Shown one piece after another: positions 35,310 through 44,423 of a stretch of 64,000 nt of DNA (its first letter is position 1; every line of letters begins with the position of its first letter). The DNA comes from Mytilisepta virgata (taxonomy: Eukaryota > Mollusca > Bivalvia > Mytilida > Mytilidae). The DNA is taken from positions 17,825,139 to 17,889,138 of the forward strand of contig CM051512.1 in the NCBI GenBank assembly GCA_028015205.1. The letters are read 5' to 3'. The notes below the pieces were generated by a model. That model did not search any database and was not told the origin of the DNA. It saw only the letters and a list, made by a program, of their open reading frames with translations. The position numbers and the translations under genes are program-made.

Positions 35310-35741
35310 ATGTATACCTGTGGATACCAATCCAAGCAAAACTTTAACCTAGTGCGACACAAAAAGAATGCACATGGTATTGAAGAGGATTCAACAGACT
35401 ATAGTGATTCAGCTTCAGACACCACCACAGAAGCCGATAACGATGAATCGGAACAAAGAAGTGACCATGGATCCAACGAAGACTCCGAAGAGCTTTGCGA
35501 ACAGTCCCTATGGGAAGTCGTTTTGAACATAACATTTCAAGTACATCAATCGGAATACTCACAGACAGTAAACGAAGTAGTGGAAGCCGGAATGGAAGAA
35601 GACAAGGCACGCTTGGCAGCATATAGAGACATGTTTGACTCATACAGAGACGAAATACGAAAGCATTACCTCGGACTGGTGTCCTGGCATCAAGACAAAA
35701 ATAAAGACCCCGTACATAGAGAGATCAAGAAAAACGGCTAA
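35310..35741 (+). CDS. C2H2-like acidic ORF
   Basis: 143 codons starting directly after the previous stop, in the same frame. The N-terminus (MYTCGYQSKQNFNLVRHKK) resembles the second half of a C2H2 finger: one Cys, an SKQ..NL core and His-x4-His. The partner Cys is missing, so the finger looks incomplete. A strongly acidic S/D/E stretch follows (about residues 25-62), then a helical C-terminal half (EAGMEEDKARLAAYRDMFD). It could be an activator-like protein or the C-terminal half of a longer protein interrupted by the TAA. Confidence 0.55.
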   Translation: MYTCGYQSKQNFNLVRHKKNAHGIEEDSTDYSDSASDTTTEADNDESEQRSDHGSNEDSEELCEQSLWEVVLNITFQVHQSEYSQTVNEVVEAGMEEDKARLAAYRDMFDSYRDEIRKHYLGLVSWHQDKNKDPVHREIKKNG

Positions 35742-36138
35742 ACGCTGGAGAGAATAGGAAGACTACGAATCAAAAGAATCATGTGATTAGGCCGTAGAAA
35801 AACGAAAATATCTGCTTAACCGTGTATTGAACGACTACGACCCACCTCCAGCTGGAGACAGCAATGACTCTATGTGACGGAGGAATTGGAACATATTACA
35901 AAGAAAAACAGAAAAAAATATAACAAAAAAAGGGAAGGAGGGTAATGCAGCCTATATATGTTTATCACAAGCCTGGACAAATGCAGAGTGCCCTTAAAAA
36001 ATTGAGCAGGATAAATGCAGCCTATCTTATGATAGCCAGTCGCAAGCCTGGATAAATGCAGAGTGGACTTTTAAATAACCCGGATCTAAGGGTGCTCTCG
36101 CACAGATCCAATCTTTGAATAACGACAATCGACCACCA
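35742..36138. other. Right-arm spacer with duplicated block
   Basis: A block of about 75 bp (AGCCTGGA.AAATGCAGAGTG with a preceding GCAGCCTAT) occurs twice at about 35946-36065. No gene seen. The left-arm mirror is 32279-32675. Confidence 0.5.
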
Positions 36139-36453
36139 CTAGCAACAGCGGCGAAAACAGCGACAAGTTGCCCCAAAACTGAAATGAGGTAAGGTCATCA
36201 TTAGCAGAGCAAGAGAAAAACAGCGATGAGCAGCAAAAAGCAAGAGAATGGGTGCAGCCATCTTTGATGTCCATCTAACATCATCGAGACAGAGAACATT
36301 CGTCCCCGTCCTGGAATGGAAGTATCTTAGTTCTCCGGTCTCTCCGTTTCTCAGTATAAATCCAAACGACACGTTGATCTTGAAGGTCGTATTTTGTAGA
36401 TTGAATGTGTGGCGAACCATATCAGGAAAGGTGGCGGATGTAATCTCGTTCAT
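36139..36453 (-). CDS. SFGF-motif ORF, minus strand
   Basis: The open frame read towards the centre begins MNEITSATFPDMVRHTF and contains KINVSFGFILRNGETGELRY. That core looks like a genuine conserved motif: I recall a similar SFGF-x-LR-x(4)-GE-RYF pattern in uncharacterised invertebrate proteins, but cannot name a family. The frame is open upstream to a stop at about 36494 and may continue by splicing. The last 40 codons run into CTTGCTC-type minisatellite sequence, so the true end is uncertain. It is divergent from the Bcl-2-like ORF, with TATATA motifs between them (36546-36566). Confidence 0.4.
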   Translation of the reverse strand: MNEITSATFPDMVRHTFNLQNTTFKINVSFGFILRNGETGELRYFHSRTGTNVLCLDDVRWTSKMAAPILLLFAAHRCFSLALLMMTLPHFSFGATCRCFRRCC

Positions 36454-36612
36454 CCTGAACACGATTGTCGGTATTTTCCTCTGTCCGGGTGGACTGCCAG
36501 TGCCTCAGATACAAAACCCCGGTATCGGGATCTTCTGGCAACACTATATATACATGTATATATGTAGACAGTTACAAGTTTGTCAATGCAGAGTAGTCTC
36601 ATGTCATAAATG

Positions 36613-36619
36613 TATAAAA
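36613..36619 (+). promoter_or_regulatory. TATA box of the Bcl-2-like ORF
   Basis: TATAAAA about 35 bp upstream of the ATG at 36654, in the context TGTATAAAAGG. The spacing implies a very short 5' leader. Mirrored at 31798-31804. Confidence 0.55.
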
Positions 36620-36653
36620 GGAAGTGAAGATAGTCAGAGAAGTCATTCGTACG

Positions 36654-36884
36654 ATGGACCCCCTACGAGTATACGAGACAATCGTCTCTGCCATGTTCGA
36701 AGACGGTGTGGTGAACCAAGGAAGACTGGTCGTATTGTCGGCGTTTACTCGTACCTATTGTGAGCAGTTTCCGGATTGGGCGCCGCATATTTGGACAGTG
36801 TACCATCGTGTTGATCTATCGAAACGGTTGGAATTGACCAATGAAAATACCAGATTTTCGACCAATCGGAATGGGAGAAGTTAA
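36654..36884 (+). CDS. Bcl-2-like BH1 protein, short
   Basis: 76 codons from the first ATG. Residues about 12-34 (SAMFEDGVVNQGRLVVLSAF) fit the BH1 region of Bcl-2 family apoptosis regulators. The hallmark NWGR is changed to NQGR; Gly-Arg and the hydrophobic pattern after it are kept. No BH2 or C-terminal membrane anchor is clear, and the product is far shorter than the usual 150-200 residues, so it is a minimal or truncated member. Bcl-2-like accessory genes are, to my recollection, reported in adintovirus-type elements and in several DNA viruses, where they block host cell death. That role here is inference. Confidence 0.5.
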   Translation: MDPLRVYETIVSAMFEDGVVNQGRLVVLSAFTRTYCEQFPDWAPHIWTVYHRVDLSKRLELTNENTRFSTNRNGRS

Positions 36885-36969
36885 CCAATCACGATGTCTG
36901 AAAGATAGCCAATCATGTTTCACGTTTCATAATATAAGAACCAATCCAGTCCATCTTTACAAATATATA

Positions 36970-36978
36970 TATAAATAG
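36970..36978 (+). promoter_or_regulatory. TATA box of the PC4-like ORF
   Basis: TATAAATAG, 31-39 bp upstream of the ATG at 37009, at the end of a TATATATA run. Mirrored at 31439-31447. Confidence 0.6.
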
Positions 36979-37008
36979 ACCAGCAAGAAGAAGAATCAGT
37001 CAGCCGAC

Positions 37009-37278
37009 ATGTCTCGTAAAGAAAAGAAAACCAAAGACCAGACCGAGAGCGATATCGTCCAAGACGCCATGACAGCTTCCGATATTCCTTTGAAAGTACT
37101 ACTTGGTGGAGGAACGTATGCAGAGCTGACAGAATGGAATGGCAGTAAAAGAGTAGATCTCAGATTTTGGGAAAGTGAAACGGTGCCCACCAAGACCGGA
37201 GTGAGCTTATCTTTGATACAATGGAAAGCTTTATGCGAGACTACTGATGTTCTGGATGATTTGATCGGTAGAGTATAG
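37009..37278 (+). CDS. PC4-like single-stranded DNA-binding domain 1
   Basis: 89 codons. After a Lys/Asp-rich N-terminus, residues about 28-85 follow the pattern of the PC4/Sub1 coactivator C-terminal domain: a YAELTEWNGSKRVDLRFW strand pair, a threonine/lysine-rich turn (VPTKTGVSLSL), then a helix (IQWKALCETTDVLDDLIGRV). PC4 domains dimerise and bind single-stranded and melted DNA in transcription, replication and repair. The frame ends at TAG and stays open beyond it into a second PC4-like domain. In an element this may serve as an ssDNA-binding replication or transcription factor. Confidence 0.7.
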   Translation: MSRKEKKTKDQTESDIVQDAMTASDIPLKVLLGGGTYAELTEWNGSKRVDLRFWESETVPTKTGVSLSLIQWKALCETTDVLDDLIGRV

Positions 37279-37524
37279 GATAAAGAACTAGTCGACTGGA
37301 GATATCACATTGGGGACAATGTATTCGTCACCGTCAAATCCCCATACCCCACTATTTGGATAAGAAAGCACTTTATACCCCGGGGAGACTGGACCTATCG
37401 TCCAACAAAGAGAGGAATCGGCTTGGACACCTTCGAATGGAAAGAACTGAAGAAGATCATACCTTTGTTTGAAGAGAAAGAACCAGAACTTAAAACATTG
37501 ACTGATGTAGATTTTGTAAAATAA
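37279..37524 (+). CDS. PC4-like domain 2, after an in-frame TAG
   Basis: 81 further codons in the same frame after the TAG. IGDNVFVTVKSPYPTIWIR, RPTKRGIGLDTFEWKELK and a closing acidic helix repeat the PC4 pattern, so two domains lie in tandem. There is no ATG close to its start. Expression would need readthrough, splicing round the TAG, or an upstream change; otherwise it is a broken second half. The TAA stop overlaps a poly(A) signal AATAAA (37520-37525), which marks this as the original gene end. Confidence 0.6.
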   Translation, partial: DKELVDWRYHIGDNVFVTVKSPYPTIWIRKHFIPRGDWTYRPTKRGIGLDTFEWKELKKIIPLFEEKEPELKTLTDVDFVK

Positions 37525-38046
37525 AATATGAAACTGTTTCATTTGTGTTGGTCGTCGATAAATATCCCAGTATACAATCACCACGATCAGTCTTGATCTA
37601 GCACTCAAACCGACAACATGAGTACCGAGTGGCCTTTCGATCATCAACAGTAAACTACATTCCTTCAGCAGTAGCAGCAGCAGCGATTAAAAGTGACAAA
37701 TAGCACCAAAAACTGAAATGAGCACGCCAGTAAGATCATGTGTAGCGATGAACAGCAAAGAGCAAGAGAAGAGCAGTGATGAGCAAGAGAAGAGCAGAGA
37801 TGACGAACAGCGATGACGAACAGCAACAAGCAGCAGGAGCGAAATGAGCACACGAGTAAGGCCCTGAGTAGGGATGAGCAGCAAAGAACAAGAAAGGATC
37901 AGCGATGAGCAAGAGAAAAAACAGCGATGAGCAAGAGAAGAGCAGCGATAACGAACAGCAAAAAGCAGCAGGAGCAGTAGTGGCAGCGAAAACAGAGACA
38001 AGTAGCCCCAAAAAACGAAATAAGCACGCGAGTAAGGTAAGGAGTA
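37525..38046. other. Right arm, repeat-rich spacer
   Basis: Reverse-complement counterpart of 30371-30892. Contains GAGCAAGAGAAGAGCAG-type degenerate relatives of the minisatellite. No gene seen. Confidence 0.5.
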
Positions 38047-40463
38047 GCGATGAACAACAAAGGACAAGAGAAAAACAGTGATGAGCAACAAAGAACAAGA
38101 GAAAAACAGCGACGAGCAGCAAAGAGCACGAGAAAAACAGCCACGAGCTACAAAAACCAAGAGAAAAACAGCGACGAGCTGCAAAAACCAAGAGAAAAAC
38201 ATTGATAAGTAGTAACGAGCAAGAGAAAAACAGTGATGAGCCGTAAAGAACAAGAGAAAAACAGCGATGAGCAGTAAAGAACGAGAGAAAAACAGCGATG
38301 ACCAGTAAAGAACAAGAGAAAAACATTGATGAGCAGTAAAGAACAAGAGAAAAACAGTGATGAGCAGTAAAGAGCAAGAGAAAAACAGTGATGAGCAACA
38401 AAGAACGAGAGAAAAACAGCGATGAGCAGCAAAGAGTACGAGAAAAACAGTGATGATCAACAAAGAACAAGAGAAAAACAGCCATAAGCAGTAAAGAACG
38501 AGAGAAAAACAGCGACGAGCAGTAAAGAACAAGAGAAAAACAGCGACGAGCAGTAAAGAACAAGAGAAAAACAGTGATGAGCAGTAAAGAACAAGAGAAA
38601 AACAGCGATGAGCAGCAAAGAACAAGAGAAAAACAGCGATGAGCAGCAAAGAGTACGAGAAAAACAGTGATGATCAACAAAGAGCGAGAGAAAAACAGCC
38701 ATAAGCAGTAAAGAGAAAGAGAAAAACAGCGATGAGCAGTAAAGAACGAGAGAAAAACAGCGACGAGCAGTAAAGAACAAGAGAAAAACAGTGATGAGCA
38801 ACAAAGAACAAGAGAAAAACAGCGATGAGCAGCAAAGAACAAGAGAAAAACAGCGACGAGCAGCAAAGAACAAGAGAAAAACAGCGATGAGCAGCAAAGA
38901 ACAAGAGAAAAACAGCCATAAGCAGTAAAGAGCAAGAGAAAAACAGCCATAAGCAGTAAAGAACGAGAGAAAAACAGCGATAAGCAGTAAAGAACGAGAG
39001 AAAAACAGCGATGAGCAGTAACGAGCGAGAGAAAAACAGCGATGAGACGTAAAGAACAAGAGAAAAACAGTGATGAGCAGTAAAGAGCAAGAGAAAAACA
39101 GTGATGAGCAGCAAAGAGTACGAGAAAAACAGTGATGATCAACAAAGAGCGAGAGAAAAACAGCCATAAGCAGTAAAGAGCAAGAGAAAAACAGCGATGA
39201 GCAGTAAAGAACGAGAGAAAAACAGCGACGAGCAGTAAAGAACAAGAGAAAAACAGTGATGAGCAGTAAAGAACAAGAGAAAAACAGCGATGAGCAGCAA
39301 AGAACAAGAGAAAAACAGCGATGAGCAGCAAAGAGTACGAGAAAAACAGTGATGATCAACAAAGAGCGAGAGAAAAACAGCCATAAGCAGTAAAGAGCAA
39401 GAGAAAAACAGCGACGAGCAGTAAAGAACAAGAGAAAAACAGTGATGAGCAACAAAGAACAAGAGAAAAACAGCGATGAGCAGCAAAGAACAAGAGAAAA
39501 ACAGCGACGAGCAGCAAAGAGCACGAGAAAAACAGTGACGAGCTACAAAAACCAAGAGAAAAACAGCGATAAGCAGTAACAAGCAAGAGAAAAACAGCGA
39601 TGAGCAGCAAAGAGTACGAGAAAAACAGTGATGAGCAACAAAGAACAAGAGAAAAACAGCGATGAGCAGCAAAGAACAAGAGAAAAACAGCGACGAGCAG
39701 CAAAGAGCACGAGAAAAACAGTGACGAGCTACAAAAACCAAGAGAAAAACAGCGATAAGCAGTAACAAGCAAGAGAAAAACAGCGATGAGCAGCAAAGAG
39801 TACGAGAAAAACAGTGATGATCAACAAAGAGCGAGAGAAAAACAGCCATAAGCAGTAAAGAGCAAGAGAAAAACAGCGATGAGCAGTAAAGAACGAGAGA
39901 AAAACAGTGATGAGCAGTAAAGAACAAGAGAAAAACAGTGATGAGCAGTAAAGAACAAGAGAAAAACAGCGATGAGCAGCAAAGAACAAGAGAAAAACAG
40001 CGATGAGCAGCAAAGAGTACGAGAAAAACAGTGATGATCAACAAAGAGCGAGAGAAAAGCCAGCGATGAGCAGTAAACAGCACGAGAAAAACAGTGACGA
40101 CCAGTAAAGAACAAGAGAAAAACAGTGATGAGCAGTAAATAGCAAGAGAAAAACAGTGATGAGCAACAAAGAACAAGAGAAAAACAGCGACGAGCAGCAA
40201 AGAGCACGAGAAAAACAGCCACGAGCTACAAAAACCAAGAGAAAAACAGCGACGAGCTGCAAAAACCAAGAGAAAAACAGCGATAAGTAGTAACGAGCAA
40301 GAGAAAAACAGTGATGAGCCGTAAAGAACAAGAGAAAAACAGTGATGAGCAGTAAAGAGCAAGAGAAAAACAGTGATGAGCAACAAAGAACAAGAGAAAA
40401 ACAGCGATGAGCAGCAAAGTGCACGAGAAAAACAGCGATGAACAAGATAAGAGCAGCATAGAC
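38047..40463. repeat. 31-bp minisatellite, right arm
   Basis: Same array as 28140-30370 in reverse complement, but 186 bp (six 31-bp units) longer, with a local rearrangement near 39500-39950. The long hydrophobic minus-strand frames here are repeat artefacts. Confidence 0.9.
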
Positions 40464-41402
40464 GAACACCAACAAGCAGCAGGAGCGGAAGCAGCAGCGA
40501 AAACACCGTCAAGTAACCCCAAGAATCTTAAATCAGCAGGTGAATATAGTCATTATTAGCGATGAGCAGCATGGAGCAGCGAAGAGCAAGCGAAGAGAAG
40601 CGAAGCATAGAGCAATGAAATAGACCGCCGTTGCTAAGGACTCCCCTCCATTGAGCGGTGACAAGCATCAACTTGAGGTAAGGGGACATAATCCAATCCT
40701 AGTCCTCACAGAAAACATCACTCACAGATGAAAAGAGCGGGATAAGGGGAGATAATTCAATCAAAGATCCAGACGACCGAGAAGAGCGGGAAAAGGGAGA
40801 TAATTCAATCTGGCTCAATCCCTTATGAATTTGAAGTGGTACTAGTGTTAGGGTAAACGATTGTCTTTAGGGTGCTTTCAGGTCTGAGTACAGTGCAGAG
40901 CAGCGTTGAGCAGCAAAGAGCAAGAGAAGAGCAGCGATGACGAACAGCAACAAGCCTGAGTAGCGATGAGCAGCACGGAGCAAGAGAAGAGCAGCGAGGA
41001 GCGGGATAGAGCAAGAGAAGAGAAACGAAGTGCATCATAGAAATGGACCGCCGTTGCTAAGGCGGTTGCTAAGGACACCACTCCATTGGTGACAAGCATC
41101 ACTTGGAGGTAAGGGGACATAATCCAATCCTACCTTTGGTCCTCACAGAAAATACCCCCAAATGAAAAGAGCGGGATAAGGGGAGATAATCCAATCCTAC
41201 CTTTGGTCCTCACAGAAAACATCACCCGCAGATGAAAAGAGCGGGATAAGGGGAGATAATCCAATAGTGTACTTCGTATACTCTCGGACTTCGACATAAC
41301 AGTGAGAGTATCAGACCCTAGAGACCGACGAAAGAGCCAGAGACGACCGAGAAGTGCAGGAAAATGGAGATAATTCAACCTGGTCAAGCATGGCACATCC
41401 TG

Positions 41403-41808
41403 GTCCGTGACTTACGTCACTTCCGTAAACAAATGGCGCGAAAACCCATCACTTCCGGTTGCGCATGACTTCTGGGTACTTCCGGTTCCTAGACATGCGC
41501 AGACGGCACGTCCGGGTCTGTGACTTGCGTCACTTCCGTAAAGAAATGGCGGGAAAACACGTCATTTCCGGTTGCGCATGCGCGCAAATCACTTCCGGTT
41601 CCTCCTGAACATGCGCAAACCACACATCCGGGTCCTAGCACGTGACTTACGTCACTTCCAGCAACAAATGGCGGGAAAATCAACTACTTCCGGTTGCGCA
41701 TGCGCGCAAATCACTTCCGGGTACTTCCGGTTCCGGTCACGTGACTTCCGGTTCCGGTCACGGCACTTCCTGTGACGTCATTTCCGGTTCCGGTGACGTC
41801 ACTTCCGG
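41403..41808. promoter_or_regulatory. Terminal transcription-factor motif array, right end
   Basis: Mirror of 26795-27200 with the same ETS, CRE, E-box, NRF1 and E2F-type sites (for example the E2F-type GGCGGGAAAA at 41670-41679). One substitution relative to the left arm creates an extra GGAAGT near 41714. Confidence 0.7.
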
Positions 41809-41859
41809 CTCCTCCTCGCTCCTCCTCAAATGCTAACTGAACTGTGCCCATATACTACT

Positions 41860-41865
41860 ATTATC
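41860..41865. other. Right target-site duplication, ATTATC
   Basis: Second copy of the hexamer at 26738-26743, directly after the right terminus TATACTACT. Confidence 0.85.
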
Positions 41866-43224
41866 TATCTCAAATTCGTAAGACCTATAGCTTTTATACT
41901 CATTTCTGTAAAAGTTTCAGTGAAAAAAAATAAATTTGTTAAACTAAAACGAAGAAAATATCTCGTACATAACTTAGATTGTTGGTGCTTTTCGCTCTAT
42001 TACCTTTTCATATTGGCACTTAAATGTTATTTCTTTTTTTTTTATACTGAATGCTTCATTTGTAATTGTTTAAATCGGTTCTCTAACACTTAATTCAGGC
42101 TATGATAATTTTCGTATTTTAACGTCGTGGGCTGAGCCCAAACTTAGGCGAAGCCTACACTCATACAGAGACTTGGTAGTCTCCGTCCTCGAAGGTGACA
42201 TAGATTATTAAGGATTGACTGTAATTTTTTCAGTCTATGAAGTAATAAACTCAATCAGGCGGTGCACGCCAAATAACCCGCGTAGAGGTATCACAAATCT
42301 AAAGCTGGGTGAAAAACATATTTTTCTATTAGAAGTATCCTTAATGTATTCAGTTATAATTTGAAATGTTCCGGTTGCTAATGCTACTAACATTTAAGGC
42401 CACACCAAAATGATTTTTAATTCTTTGGAATTTGCCGCTCCAATTTTTGGACTATCTAAATTTAAGAAGAAAAAAATTTATGCCACCTCATTTTGCAAAA
42501 GTCCTGAAAACTCGATCTAAATTCATCATTTTTCAAGAAAATAATAAAAAAAAATGTTCACCCGCTTCTAAAATTTGCATATTTTATTTTTTTTAAATTG
42601 TGCCTTACGTAAATTTGATCGTCGCCCGAAAAAAAACAAGCTTCAAAGAAAAAAAATTAAAAATAAAATTTCGCTCGCTAGCACCTATTGTTGCCATCCA
42701 AAAATCCAAAAAACGAAAAATTAATTTGAACGAAAACTTGTCAATCGTTTTTTCTACATAAAAGTTGTTTTGTTACTGTTTTTGCATGGATCAAGTCTAG
42801 TGATTTTGTTAAATTGTTTTTATATGAAATGTTAAGTTCTGTAGTACCAGACAATGGCTTTGGCCTTTAATTTTATTACTGTACAGTTTGAAACATTAAA
42901 CATTACAGTTACGCACATTTTTCTCAATTCTGCTTTACCAAATTGTTGTAAAATACAGGTTAGTATTTCATTATAAATTTTCGCATCGAAATTTTAAAAA
43001 TAAATGTAGGAAAAACTGATAATAAAATCTCACTCCTGCAAGAAGAAAATCATAGGAATCATATAACAACTACGCATAGCAATAAATTTCTATAGTAAAC
43101 ATTTTCAAAATTACTATTCTAGTGTTTTTACGTCTAATTTTATAATTAGTATCTCTACAAAAACCTTGAAGAACTGGTAAAATGTGTTAGCAGTAGATTA
43201 TTGTAGTCTGTCGAAGTGTAAGGA
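41866..43224. other. No gene seen; truncated fold-back at 42208-42300
   Basis: 42208-42300 (AAGGATTGACTGTAATTTTT, CAGTCTATGAAGTAATAAAC) is a reversed partial relative of the fold-back at 3461-3591. Short hairpins GGGCTGAGCCC and TTAGGCGAAGCCTA lie near 42129-42155. The rest is AT-rich. Confidence 0.5.
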
Positions 43225-43289
43225 AGGGACGAGATCAAAAGTTCAATGTAGGATTAAAAACTTAATTCACATAGTTTTTTCACTGACCC

Positions 43290-43323
<34 letters not shown>

Positions 43324-43371
43324 ACAATTAAGTTTTTTTTATCCTACATTGAATTTTTGATCTCGTCCCTA
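43225..43371. mobile_element. Poly-C-cored MITE, copy 1
   Basis: Ends AGGGACGAGATCAAAAGTTC and its inverse GATCTCGTCCCT, with inner arms TCAATGTAGGAT/ATCCTACATTGA and AACTTAATT/AATTAAGTT. The loop is a run of about 31 C (43291-43321). The same ends occur at 56946-57233. Confidence 0.8.
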
Positions 43372-43739
43372 ATCCAACAATTCTCTTTAAAATTGTTATC
43401 TAAAATGTATAAAATGAGTTACATAATGAGGAAAATCGAGAATTGTTGTTTATAAGTTATGTTGAACAGTTATTTGACAGTCATGACAGTATTGGACGAA
43501 GTTTTATTTTTAGAAACCAGATTCTCGTTAACGTATAAACTTGGATAAAAAATAATATAAAACAGATTCTAGTCGACCAATCTGTACAAAATTGCAAACT
43601 CCTCAAGAGGTCACTTTTATTCTATTTTCAAACAAGATTTTTGTTTAGATCTTTTACGTGTTGATGATCAACATAGAAAATATCTTACTAAATTTTAGAG
43701 TAAGTAAAGTAACACGAAAATTCCAACTGAAACTGGTCA
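43372..43739. other. No gene seen
   Basis: AT-rich intergenic DNA. Confidence 0.5.
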
Positions 43740-44177
43740 CTGGTCAACATTAATAAAGAGCTTAGAAAATGTACAAAATGTCCAAAAGATTCTATTGGTC
43801 ATGAAATTCACTACTTATTTATATGTTCAAATTCTGAAATTGTCAACCTTAGACGTAAATATAAACCAAATTATTATTTGAGAAATAGTAATGTAGAAAA
43901 AAATTAAGGCATGCTGACTCCTTGTCATAACGAATTAATCTCCTTGTCATAACGAATTACTGAAAAACCTATTTTTTTTTCTGAAGGGTTTAAACAGTTT
44001 ATTTACTTAATCAAATTTCATCTCTATCCCCTGTGTTTTTTCCCATGTTTATGGTAACTTATTATGTATTTTATTCTGTATTTTATATGTATGTTCATCT
44101 GTTATATTTTTTGCTCATGTTGCACCACGGTGCCTGAGTGTGGTTAGCAAAATCTTGAATCCTTTAATTTAATTTAA
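43740..44177 (+). pseudogene. LINE 3' fragment, plus strand
   Basis: A short frame near 43755-43905 carries a knuckle-like C-x2-C...H...C pattern (CTKCPKDSIGHEIHYLFIC) typical of LINE ORF2 C-termini, then stops. About 250 bp of AT-rich 3' UTR follow, ending in a TTTAA tandem tail (44162-44177). It meets the 3' tail of the minus-strand LINE within a few bases. Confidence 0.65.
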
Positions 44178-44423
44178 TGCTTTATTTATTTATAGAGGAT
44201 TGCTAACAGCAACAAGGCCACTAGTAGCTCTCCTCAACATATATACAAAAACAACAAACAGATAAATAATAATATAAGTTAAAGACAATGACAGAGAAGA
44301 AAATAAGAAAAAGAAATAAAATTCTACAGATAGCATACATATGTTAACAACATACTATATGTTAAGTTATAAAGTGATACAAAAATATATATGAAAATAT
44401 ATATGTGCATGTTTATGTTTTAA

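Larger units (their letters stand above)
26744..41859. mobile_element. Palindromic Polinton-like element (15.1 kb)
   Basis: The two halves are reverse complements over almost the whole length. Coordinates pair as x+y=68603 outside the minisatellite and 68417 inside it, a 186-bp difference explained by the minisatellite. In the parts I compared, only one substitution and the minisatellite differ until the centre. Ends are AGTAGTATATGGGCAC...GTGCCCATATACTACT with a 6-bp target duplication, matching the 5'-AG ends and 6-bp duplications described for Polintons/Mavericks. Each arm encodes the same six small ORFs. I see no protein-primed polymerase, integrase, packaging ATPase, protease or capsid gene, so it would need helpers in trans. 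Classification rests on ends, duplication and gene style, not on a hallmark protein. Confidence 0.75.

Noticed and set aside
36248..36763. 171-codon frame overlapping the Bcl-2-like ORF
   Set aside because: The start lies in a block repeated elsewhere in the element, and the C-terminal part is an out-of-frame shadow of the Bcl-2-like ORF. The minus-strand SFGF frame is the better coding candidate.
26744..41859. Assembly or missed-adapter artefact as the cause of the palindrome
   Set aside because: Not excluded, but made less likely by the exact 6-bp target duplication outside both ends, the six-unit difference in the minisatellite and the mismatched central patch. Long-read spanning is still the decisive test.
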